Assembly: GCA_964367095.1 (NCBI GenBank)
Contig: CAYIXE010000040.1
Span: 1-7,658 of the forward strand
DNA: 7,658 nt
Source: UBA927 sp964367095
GTDB lineage: Bacteria > Patescibacteriota > Microgenomatia > UBA10105 > UBA927
Direction: 5' to 3'
Positions within the stretch are counted from its first letter, which is position 1; each line of letters opens with the position of its first letter. The position numbers and the translations under genes were made by a program. This document shows positions 1 through 4,757 of this stretch, piece by piece. A model generated the notes under the pieces. That model saw nothing but the letters and a program-made list of their open reading frames with translations. It was not told where the DNA came from and ran no database searches.

Positions 1-19
1 ATGATGGATTTTCATACCA

Positions 20-36
20 GTAGTATAGCATACTAC
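20..36. repeat. Short perfect hairpin after the last gene of the unknown-protein operon
   Basis: GTAGTAT (20-26) and ATACTAC (30-36) are perfectly complementary around a 3-nt loop, 24 bp beyond the stop at 61-63. No T-run follows in the direction of transcription, so termination is uncertain; a binding site is also possible. Confidence 0.45.
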
Positions 37-60
37 CGTTCTCTACCCCGCCACCGCTTA

Positions 61-468
61 TTAGGAAAGGTGTTTCCTCATAAGCTCCACCAAAGCCACC
101 GTTGGTTCTACGGCAAAATTATTGCCTCCTAATTCTCGTACCACAACCAAGCCTTTTTTAGCCAAATCGTCCGCTTCTGGACGAAAACGACCCGCAGTGG
201 TTCTGCCTACTCTCACGCCATCTTGTAACTGTCCTCCGGCAACGTGGATTGGGGTCCATTTTCCTTTTTCTTGCGCAAGATTAAACATCGCACCCACAAT
301 CTCTTCTGACTCAACATGACCAAACGCACTTCCTAAAGTTTTATTTAATTTTCCTTGTAACTCTAGTGCGACACCAGGATACGGCGCGGCAACATCCATC
401 TTCGCAAGCGGATTATCCGCAAGTTTATTATAAAAATCAACTAGATTGATGGGGGGGGGTATTTTCAA
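61..468 (-). CDS. Unknown protein; probable C-terminal half of a frameshifted gene
   Basis: Not recognised by family. The frame opens at a TTG (468) directly after an in-frame TAG, inside the 3' end of the upstream gene, and no Shine-Dalgarno sequence is visible before it. The first residues are encoded by the run of nine C at 451-459. The first in-frame ATG is residue 24 (MDVAAPYPG), also without a good ribosome site. The C-terminal half (about residues 68-135) alternates short helices with a basic/glycine segment, then KKGLVVVRELGGNNF and a closing helix, which vaguely recalls a winged-helix fold; this is inference only. The best reading is that this frame is the continuation of the 437-994 gene, joined by losing one C or by a +1 slip. 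It may instead be a separate gene translated by coupling. It is the last gene of the operon, followed by a short hairpin at 20-36. Confidence 0.6.
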   Translation of the reverse strand: MKIPPPINLVDFYNKLADNPLAKMDVAAPYPGVALELQGKLNKTLGSAFGHVESEEIVGAMFNLAQEKGKWTPIHVAGGQLQDGVRVGRTTAGRFRPEADDLAKKGLVVVRELGGNNFAVEPTVALVELMRKHLS

Positions 469-994
469 CTATTTTTTTACCAACTTTTTTTGCTACTTCT
501 TTTACTGTCCCACCTTGATCAAAAGGTGCTTCTACCGCTCGCTTAAACGTACTTTCTGGCACTTTTTTTTTAGCGATCCAATTCTTCGATTTATCTACTA
601 CACCAACGATTCCACTGCGTTGCTTTTCAACCCATCCTGCAATACCACCTGCTGCAGCCATAGTCTGCCATCGTTCACCACCCGCTTTTAAGACATTTTG
701 AAACCGTTCTGATTTAACTCCTTTATATATGAGTACTCCACTAGCTGCGGTAATAACAGCATCGTGCGCAACATTTCGACCAATCGACCAACCCACCCTC
801 TCTTGTAACTTTTTCATTGCTTGCTCTCGTTGATCTTGTGTTAATTCACCAGAAATTTTCTCTACATTGCGCATTTGCTTTTCTACAACTCCACTCGAAG
901 TATAACGCTCGTGAAAAAAACGCTTTAGCTTTGATAATACACCTTCTTTAGGCCTCCCCATCCCCTCAAATACTATTCCACCTGTTTCTGCCAT
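437..994 (-). CDS. Unknown 185-residue protein, probably the N-terminal part of a longer product
   Basis: Not recognised. The start chosen is the ATG at 994, preceded by AAGGA (1003-1007) at 8-nt spacing; an in-frame TTG two codons earlier has no comparable site. The protein is basic and mostly helical: a lysine/arginine-rich stretch near residues 15-45, a helical segment (about 48-72), an alanine/glycine-rich region around residues 80-125 that could be a weak membrane-associated helix, and a lysine-rich tail. It starts 2 nt after the stop of the 40-residue membrane protein, so it is in the same transcript. The frame ends with a short tail (HQSS) just past a C9 run, while the next frame continues open for about 130 codons. 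A run of nine A (563-571 on the plus strand as T9) lies earlier in the same gene, so the locus is prone to slippage. Removing one C would give a product of about 310 residues. Confidence 0.75.
   Translation of the reverse strand: MAETGGIVFEGMGRPKEGVLSKLKRFFHERYTSSGVVEKQMRNVEKISGELTQDQREQAMKKLQERVGWSIGRNVAHDAVITAASGVLIYKGVKSERFQNVLKAGGERWQTMAAAGGIAGWVEKQRSGIVGVVDKSKNWIAKKKVPESTFKRAVEAPFDQGGTVKEVAKKVGKKIVENTPPHQSS
451..459. repeat. Nine-base homopolymer (C9 on the coding strand) at a frame junction
   Basis: Nine consecutive G on the plus strand, C9 in the coding direction. In the frame of the 185-residue gene it reads ACC CCC CCC CAT; in the downstream frame it reads ATA CCC CCC CCC ATC. Eight or eleven C would join the two frames. 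CCC-C is a known +1 slip site in bacteria (the sufA/sufB tRNA-Pro work), and homopolymers are also frequent sites of phase variation and of sequencing error. Confidence 0.9.
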
Positions 995-996
995 AA

Positions 997-1119
997 TCAA
1001 TTTCCTTTTTTTGATTTCTTTTTATCACCAAAAACTATTTTGCCCGTTAAAATGAGCAGTAAAAATGTACTAAAAAATACTCCCCAAACAATACTGGCCA
1101 TATCAAAATTGAAATTCAT
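997..1119 (-). CDS. Small single-pass membrane protein (40 aa)
   Basis: An open frame of 40 codons from ATG (1117-1119) to TGA (997-999). The protein has a short N-terminus (MNFNFD), one hydrophobic helix at about residues 7-29 (with VWGVFFSTFLLLILTG) and a strongly basic tail (DKKKSKKGN), predicting N-out/C-in topology by the positive-inside rule. A strong Shine-Dalgarno sequence (AAAGGAGT, 1128-1135) lies within the last codons of the upstream gene, and the stop codon of that gene is only 1 nt from this ATG. Its own last codons supply the ribosome site for the next gene. This tight packing supports a real gene despite its size. No family is recognised. The adjacent 59-residue membrane protein is a plausible partner. 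Confidence 0.8.
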   Translation of the reverse strand: MNFNFDMASIVWGVFFSTFLLLILTGKIVFGDKKKSKKGN

Positions 1120-1120
1120 A

Positions 1121-1300
1121 TTACCGCACTCCTTTCAACACAACTGCTGCAGTTAAAGCAAATATACCATATCCACTATGCACAACAATTGATTGCGCAC
1201 TTGTTGGTGATATAAATGCTGCTGCAAACCACACGACTGCCATATTAGACATAAATTCTGCAATAATATTTACTTGTTTCTCGTACAACAATATCTTCAT
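1121..1300 (-). CDS. Small two-helix membrane protein (59 aa)
   Basis: The start is taken at ATG 1298-1300, 7 nt after the TAG (1308-1310) of the upstream gene. A longer reading to 1357 would run through that gene out of frame and is unlikely. There is no good Shine-Dalgarno at normal spacing (AGAGGA lies 17 nt away), so translation probably depends on reinitiation after the upstream stop. Two hydrophobic segments are seen, about residues 13-32 (EFMSNMAVVWFAAAFISP) and 37-55 (ending ALTAAVVLKG), joined by a short polar turn, i.e. a helical hairpin. Residues 1-12 are polar with a KILLYEKQ start. No function can be named. With the adjacent 40-residue protein it gives this operon two consecutive tiny membrane proteins. 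Confidence 0.75.
   Translation of the reverse strand: MKILLYEKQVNIIAEFMSNMAVVWFAAAFISPTSAQSIVVHSGYGIFALTAAVVLKGVR
1128..1135 (-). promoter_or_regulatory. Ribosome binding site for the 40-aa membrane protein
   Basis: AAAGGAGT on the minus strand, 8 nt before ATG 1119. It is built into the final Leu-Lys-Gly-Val codons of the upstream 59-residue gene and is the main evidence that the 40-codon frame is translated. Confidence 0.75.
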
Positions 1301-1307
1301 ATCGAAG

Positions 1308-1619
1308 CTACACGTGTTCCTCTGTAAGCGCCTTGTCCACCTCACCCAACACTTCATTCATCAGTCCCTCAATCTCTTTAAGCGCCTCACCATCTTTGAT
1401 GGTGTCCTCTATGAGTTTGGCGTAACTCTCTACCGTTACCCTGCTCTTTGGGTCTGCGGAAAGAAACTCTAACTGTTCCTTCGGCATGAATTTTAAAAGT
1501 ATCGGCCACACCGTCGCCTGCAACCCTTCTGAAATAGTGGCATACAGCTCTGCTTTGTCCTCATCAGACAACTTACTCTGCTCTATTCTCGTCACAATTG
1601 CTTTCAATTTTTCTTCCAT
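1308..1619 (-). CDS. Acidic helical protein of unknown function (103 aa)
   Basis: ATG 1617-1619 is preceded by AAGGAG (1626-1631) at 6-nt spacing, a strong start. The protein is rich in Glu, Asp, Lys and Leu and looks entirely helical, with no membrane segment or signal peptide. One helix runs from residue 1 (MEEKLKAIVTRIEQ), a second carries LSDEDKAELYATISEGL, a less charged middle has WPILLKFMPKEQLEFL, and the last helix ends in GEVDKALTEEHV. It may be a small cytoplasmic bundle or adaptor. It is second in the operon, 21 nt after the 223-residue gene and followed after 7 nt by the 59-residue membrane protein. I do not recognise a family and assign no function. Confidence 0.8.
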   Translation of the reverse strand: MEEKLKAIVTRIEQSKLSDEDKAELYATISEGLQATVWPILLKFMPKEQLEFLSADPKSRVTVESYAKLIEDTIKDGEALKEIEGLMNEVLGEVDKALTEEHV

Positions 1620-1640
1620 ATAATTCTCCTTTCAATATAA

Positions 1641-2312
1641 TTATTTATGAAACGCATGCTTAATTTTCTCACCGAATGTCTTTGGTGGAGGAATTGGCTT
1701 CCCTTCTGGATATGCAAACCCAGTCAATATATTAGTTGTTAACTCTTTCACATTCTTTCCGCTCTGTTTTATCCATTGACTAGCCTCCGCTATATGATAT
1801 CGTTTTATTTTCTTATTGGCATCTAAAGCAGCTCTTGTTTGCTCAATAGTTGAAAATACTCCTCTTTTAGCACCAACGTCAATCGCTTTTCCCCATAAGT
1901 ATAGCTCGAGGGATGCTCCTGCGGTAAAAGGTCCAAGTCCTAGTCCTATCCCCTTAATCATAACTCTTCCAGGCCAAGAGGCTACTCGAATAGTTGTATC
2001 AATCAACCATGTAGAGGCTTCCAATCCCGCGCCTAATAGTCCCATTTTCATTTTATACAGTTGAGTACTAAGCTTATTCTGATCGACCTTAGTCATAGCC
2101 CCTACCACTCTATCTGTTGAATCCATCCATGCCCTATAAACATTAGGTCTCTTTGTAATATCTTTCACATGTTGTTTGACTTCCATGCCTGCTCGAACAT
2201 TTTTTACAGCTTCGTTAGCCTCTAGTGCTGCACGAACCCCAGCTCTTGCTGCACCCACGACAGGATTTTCATATTTCACCTCTTGTGGTGTTGGTTGTTC
2301 TGTTTCACTCAT
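1641..2312 (-). CDS. Unknown 223-residue protein, first gene of the operon
   Basis: ATG 2310-2312 has a strong GGGGAG ribosome site (2317-2322) and a promoter at 2347-2376. The N-terminus is polar and proline-containing (residues 1-18), followed by an alanine- and charge-rich helical region (about 19-75). The central part, about residues 88-150, contains moderately hydrophobic glycine-rich stretches (MGLLGAGLEASTWLI, then IKGIGLGLGPFTAGASLELYLWG) that could lie in or on a membrane, possibly as a hairpin. The C-terminus is basic and ends in a proline-rich linker (GKPIPPPKTFGEK) and a short cationic helix (IKHAFHK). No signal peptide or catalytic motif is seen. The pattern fits a membrane-associated structural or scaffold protein, but this is inference and the family is not recognised. 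Confidence 0.75.
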   Translation of the reverse strand: MSETEQPTPQEVKYENPVVGAARAGVRAALEANEAVKNVRAGMEVKQHVKDITKRPNVYRAWMDSTDRVVGAMTKVDQNKLSTQLYKMKMGLLGAGLEASTWLIDTTIRVASWPGRVMIKGIGLGLGPFTAGASLELYLWGKAIDVGAKRGVFSTIEQTRAALDANKKIKRYHIAEASQWIKQSGKNVKELTTNILTGFAYPEGKPIPPPKTFGEKIKHAFHK

Positions 2313-2316
2313 AACT

Positions 2317-2376
2317 CTCCCCTTTCAGGCAGTCTCGTATGTAACTATAGTATGGAAACGTTGCCACACCTGTCAA
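2317..2376 (-). promoter_or_regulatory. Promoter and ribosome site of the unknown-protein operon
   Basis: A perfect -35 hexamer TTGACA (2371-2376) is followed after 18 nt by TACTAT (2347-2352, 4 of 6 matches to TATAAT). Initiation is expected near 2340, leaving a leader of roughly 28 nt that contains GGGGAG (2317-2322) before ATG 2312. It is the only good promoter found ahead of the six frames that follow. Confidence 0.6.
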
Positions 2377-2400
2377 GCAATGGATTTATCTTTTTCACTT

Positions 2401-2435
2401 TTTAGCCTCGAAAGGCCTGGCCTTTTGAGGCTAAA
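2401..2435. repeat. 35-bp near-perfect palindrome between vapC and the next operon
   Basis: Outer arms TTTAGCCTC (2401-2409) and GAGGCTAAA (2427-2435) and inner arms AAAGGCC (2411-2417) and GGCCTTT (2419-2425) are perfectly complementary, separated by a single mismatched pair (2410/2426) and a central T. It lies 22 bp downstream of the vapC stop and 24 bp upstream of the -35 box of the next operon. It could act as a transcript end, but neither strand has a T-run after the stem, so a palindromic element or protein-binding site is equally possible. Confidence 0.8.
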
Positions 2436-2457
2436 TTCTAACATCCTGTAAAATCCT

Positions 2458-2895
2458 CTAAATTCCTTTAGACTCCTTTGCTGTATCTATCACATCGGAC
2501 GGTTGCACGATGGTCAAATTCGGCAATTTTTTAAATTCCATATCGTATGTACACAACCCTACTCCTTTTGGTATCTGCGTTGCAATCAGACAATCCGCCA
2601 GTTTTACCCCTGTTTGTTTATGTAATGCACATGCGTTGATAAATTTTGTTGTATCTATAATCTCGACTCCTCGCAGAGCAATTATTTTTTCAAGAGCGCC
2701 CAATCCGGATATTTTTGTACCTTTATATACTGACGTTAACACCCAATACACTTCAAGAAGAATAATCGAGGACACATATGGCCGCACTCTTCCATGTTCG
2801 ATTTCGTTAATCAACGCCTTACACACTTCAAATTTTTTTACATCATCTTTTACAAAATATCGAACCCATATATTTGTATCGATAAAAAGATTCAT
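2458..2895 (-). CDS. vapC: VapC-type PIN-domain ribonuclease toxin
   Basis: A 145-residue PIN-domain protein, the usual size for VapC toxins, which are Mg-dependent ribonucleases cleaving tRNA or rRNA. The conserved acidic residues are in the expected order: D6 in FIDTN, E48 in SSIILLEVYWVL, D101 in KLADCLIA and D118 in CTYDMEF. Its ATG (2893-2895) overlaps the TGA of the antitoxin gene by 4 nt (ATGA), so the pair is translationally coupled, with antitoxin first as in typical VapBC operons. The target RNA cannot be read from the sequence. The four acidic residues are intact, so the toxin is predicted active. A role in plasmid-like or genomic-island maintenance, or in stress growth control, is possible, but nothing nearby decides between them. 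Confidence 0.92.
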   Translation of the reverse strand: MNLFIDTNIWVRYFVKDDVKKFEVCKALINEIEHGRVRPYVSSIILLEVYWVLTSVYKGTKISGLGALEKIIALRGVEIIDTTKFINACALHKQTGVKLADCLIATQIPKGVGLCTYDMEFKKLPNLTIVQPSDVIDTAKESKGI

Positions 2896-3155
2896 AAATT
2901 ACTATAATCAATGTAATCACGAATATTATCGATATCAATATTTTTCATTTTCCCCCTTGGCTTAAACGATCCTGCTAAATCCAGTATGCTTTTCTCTTTT
3001 TTCTTTTTTATGACGACCTTTCCCCCATCAGAATATATCTTTCTTGCAGCAAATCGCACCAAGTCCCCTACAGAAGTTTTTCGCTTTGCGGCCTCAGCCA
3101 CGAGAATATTCCACAGCTCCTCATCAAATAAAATATTGGTTCGTTTCGTTAACAT
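2892..3155 (-). CDS. vapB: VapB-type ribbon-helix-helix antitoxin
   Basis: An 87-residue protein. Its N-terminal half has the ribbon-helix-helix pattern: a beta strand KRTNILF (about 4-10), helix 1 DEELWNILVAEAAKR (11-25), a turn, and helix 2 SVGDLVRFAARKIY (28-41). A lysine-rich linker (residues 46-55) leads to a C-terminal toxin-binding tail with ILDLAGSFKPRGK and an acidic end (IDIDNIRDYID). This is the standard VapB layout: DNA binding by the N-terminus, toxin neutralisation by the C-terminus. It lies directly upstream of vapC with a 4-nt overlap. Its start codon is about 2 nt from the predicted transcription start, and no Shine-Dalgarno is present. A 14-bp palindrome inside the promoter is the likely site of autoregulation by the VapBC complex. 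Confidence 0.88.
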   Translation of the reverse strand: MLTKRTNILFDEELWNILVAEAAKRKTSVGDLVRFAARKIYSDGGKVVIKKKKEKSILDLAGSFKPRGKMKNIDIDNIRDYIDYSNL

Positions 3156-3163
3156 GTGGTTGT

Positions 3164-3193
3164 AGTATACACATGTGTATGTGTATATGTCAA
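3164..3193 (-). promoter_or_regulatory. vapBC promoter with overlapping operator palindrome
   Basis: Perfect TTGACA (3188-3193), 18-nt spacer, TATACT (3164-3169, 5 of 6). The perfect 14-bp palindrome ATACACATGTGTAT (3167-3180) overlaps the -10 box and spacer, and further GTGTAT copies extend it to about 3186. VapBC complexes are known to repress their own promoters by binding such sites. Only 8 nt separate the -10 box from ATG 3155, so the mRNA is predicted to be leaderless. Confidence 0.75.
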
Positions 3194-3331
3194 CAAGAAA
3201 ATAATATATTAGTGTGCTAATGGCTCGTTCCTAAATATTGTTTTATCTATTTAGGAATACGGCCATTTGTGCCATATTTTATTTATGTGGCCTAATACGT
3301 TAATACGTCATTTAGCCTATTCTAGCAACAT
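3194..3331. other. Intergenic region rich in inverted repeats, downstream of glutamate dehydrogenase
   Basis: No gene is seen. It holds a perfect 10-bp inverted repeat, TTCCTAAATA (3228-3237) and TATTTAGGAA (3248-3257) with a 10-nt loop, flanked by matching outer arms ATGGC (3220-3224) and GCCAT (3262-3266). A second, weaker hairpin lies at 3271-3291 (GCCATA/TGTGGC). An exact tandem repeat of TAATACGT spans 3293-3308. These probably end or stabilise the glutamate dehydrogenase transcript, although no T-run follows the stems. Confidence 0.65.
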
Positions 3332-4717
3332 TTATTTCATCGCATCCAAAATCCGCTCTAGTGCCACGACGTAGGCTGCGATTCTCAAGTTTACCTTGTA
3401 CTTTACCGATGTATCCCACACTTCTTTCGTCGCTTTCATCATTTTCGTTCTAAGTTTTTTATTTACTTCTTCCTTTGTCCAATGCTCACCTTTCAAATTC
3501 TGCTCCCATTCAAACGCAGATACAGACACGCCGCCGGAATTGCTTAACACGTCAGGAACTACCGGAATTCCTTTCTTATAAAATATTTCGTCGGCTTCAG
3601 GCGTCGTCGGTCCATTAGCCATCTCAAGGATTACTTTCGCTTTTACCTTGTTCGCATTTTCTTTTGTCAGTACGTTTTCAAGCGCTGACGGAATCAAAAT
3701 ATCCACAGGAAGCTCTAATAGCTCGTCGTTTGTTATTTGTTTACCTTTCTTAAGATCGCAGACAGATCCTGAACAATAACATCCAGCGAGATAGCCATGC
3801 TCTTTTTTACATGCTAATGTAAGCTCGGGATTTATTCCTTCTTCTACGTATATACCACCCTTGCTGTCAGAAACAGCGACAACTAAAAATCCTGCCTCGT
3901 GCAAAAATTTCGCCATGTTATACCCTACATTACCAAAGCCTTGGACCGCGACACGCAGTGGAGTGGCACCCCGCGAAGCCCTGCCTGCGCAGGCAGGCTT
4001 GGCGAAGTGGGGCAACTGCTCAAGCACACTTTGTAATACATACAGTCCACCTAACCCTGTGGCTTCTTCCCGCCCCTCACTCCCTCCATCCTCAATCCGT
4101 TTCCCCGTAAACGTCGCCCGTAATTTCTTTTTTTCTTTGTCTGATAGCTGACCCGCTTCGCCGGAGCTTGAGCGAGGCGAGCGACTGATAGCTGAAGACT
4201 TAACAAACTCATCCACCATCCACCCCATAATTTGTCCGGTAGTATTTACATCAGGCGCCGGCACATCCTTATCCGGTCCGATGATGTCAGCAATCAGTCG
4301 TGCATATCCGCGAGATAATCTTTCAAGTTCTCCGACGGAAAGCGTTTTCGGATCCACAATTATCCCGCCCTTACTCCCGCCTAATGGTAAATCAGCGACG
4401 CTGCATTTTATCGTCATCCAAAAAGATAACGCCTTCACTTCATCAAGAGATACGTTTGGATGATAACGAATCCCACCTTTATACGGACCTCTCGCGTTAT
4501 TAAATTGAATTCTATAACCCTCAAAAATCTTTTGTGTTCCATCATCCATTTTTACCGGAATAGAAACATTCACTTGCCTCTGCGGTTGCTTTAATACTTC
4601 CAATTTTTGGCGTAGTTCTTTCTTACTACTTTCTGTTAACTCTTTACTATTTACTAACACGCTTGCCGCTTTTTCCAGCTGTTTCATCGCACTCTCAAAT
4701 GGATTTATCTTATTCAT
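3332..4717 (-). CDS. gdhA: Glutamate dehydrogenase with two repeat-derived inserts
   Basis: Hexameric-type NAD(P)-dependent glutamate dehydrogenase (Glu/Leu/Phe/Val dehydrogenase family), interconverting glutamate and 2-oxoglutarate plus ammonia. The start at 4717 is set by AGGAGG (4721-4726); an extension to 4798 would only overlap the upstream gene. The substrate domain shows GPYKGGIRYHP (77-87), K104 in MTIKC, catalytic K116 in GGSKGG and catalytic D156 in PAPDVNT. The Rossmann domain has GFGNVG (260-265) followed by AVSDSKGG (281-288); D284 is compatible with NAD, but related enzymes also use NADP. At 461 residues it is about 40 longer than archaeal-type relatives (about 420). The excess is mainly an insert at about residues 174-192, a second at about 238-252, and a cysteine-bearing loop at 303-320 (C303, C313, C315, C320). 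It follows the flavin reductase gene by 40 nt and appears to end this operon. Confidence 0.93.
   Translation of the reverse strand: MNKINPFESAMKQLEKAASVLVNSKELTESSKKELRQKLEVLKQPQRQVNVSIPVKMDDGTQKIFEGYRIQFNNARGPYKGGIRYHPNVSLDEVKALSFWMTIKCSVADLPLGGSKGGIIVDPKTLSVGELERLSRGYARLIADIIGPDKDVPAPDVNTTGQIMGWMVDEFVKSSAISRSPRSSSGEAGQLSDKEKKKLRATFTGKRIEDGGSEGREEATGLGGLYVLQSVLEQLPHFAKPACAGRASRGATPLRVAVQGFGNVGYNMAKFLHEAGFLVVAVSDSKGGIYVEEGINPELTLACKKEHGYLAGCYCSGSVCDLKKGKQITNDELLELPVDILIPSALENVLTKENANKVKAKVILEMANGPTTPEADEIFYKKGIPVVPDVLSNSGGVSVSAFEWEQNLKGEHWTKEEVNKKLRTKMMKATKEVWDTSVKYKVNLRIAAYVVALERILDAMK
3964..4014. repeat. Palindromic insert within the glutamate dehydrogenase gene
   Basis: Centred on a perfect 18-bp palindrome, CCTGCCTGCGCAGGCAGG (3980-3997), with imperfect outer arms (CCCCGCGAAG on the left, GGCGAAGTGGGG on the right). 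It is far richer in G and C than the surrounding gene and encodes about residues 236-252 (with AKPACAGRASRG), where relatives have a short surface turn before the Rossmann fold. The insertion keeps the reading frame. Confidence 0.8.
4139..4199. repeat. Repeat-derived in-frame insert within the glutamate dehydrogenase gene
   Basis: CTGATAGCTGA occurs at both ends (4141-4151 and 4185-4195) around a GC-rich core with complementary arms CGCTTCGCC (4154-4162) and GGCGAGCG (4176-4183). It encodes about residues 174-192 (Ser-, Arg- and Gly-rich) between the DE(Y/F) helix and the TGK motif, where relatives have roughly 18-20 fewer residues. GACTGATAGCTGA (4183-4195) is found again exactly in the neighbouring reductase gene. 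Confidence 0.8.
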
Positions 4718-4757
4718 ATTCCTCCTATTATAAATGTATTCAATACGTTTGAATCCC

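Noticed and set aside
1..132. Plus-strand frame of 43 codons beginning at base 1
   Set aside because: It overlaps the 3' end of the minus-strand gene at 61-468, has no visible upstream context in the window, and its product looks random (rich in His, Arg, Ser).
1301..1357. Longer start for the 59-residue membrane protein
   Set aside because: The extension is simply another frame of the upstream 103-residue gene, with no ribosome site.
2401..2435. Classical rho-independent terminator
   Set aside because: The stem is excellent, but no run of T follows it on either strand, so it is listed only as a palindrome.
2373..2444. Minus-strand frame of 23 codons after vapC
   Set aside because: It runs through the 35-bp palindrome and into the -35 box of the next operon and has no ribosome site.
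2510..2965. Long plus-strand open frame (151 codons) opposite the toxin-antitoxin pair
   Set aside because: It runs antisense through both vapB and vapC, whose motifs, overlap and promoter are clear; its translation shows no family pattern and no ribosome site.
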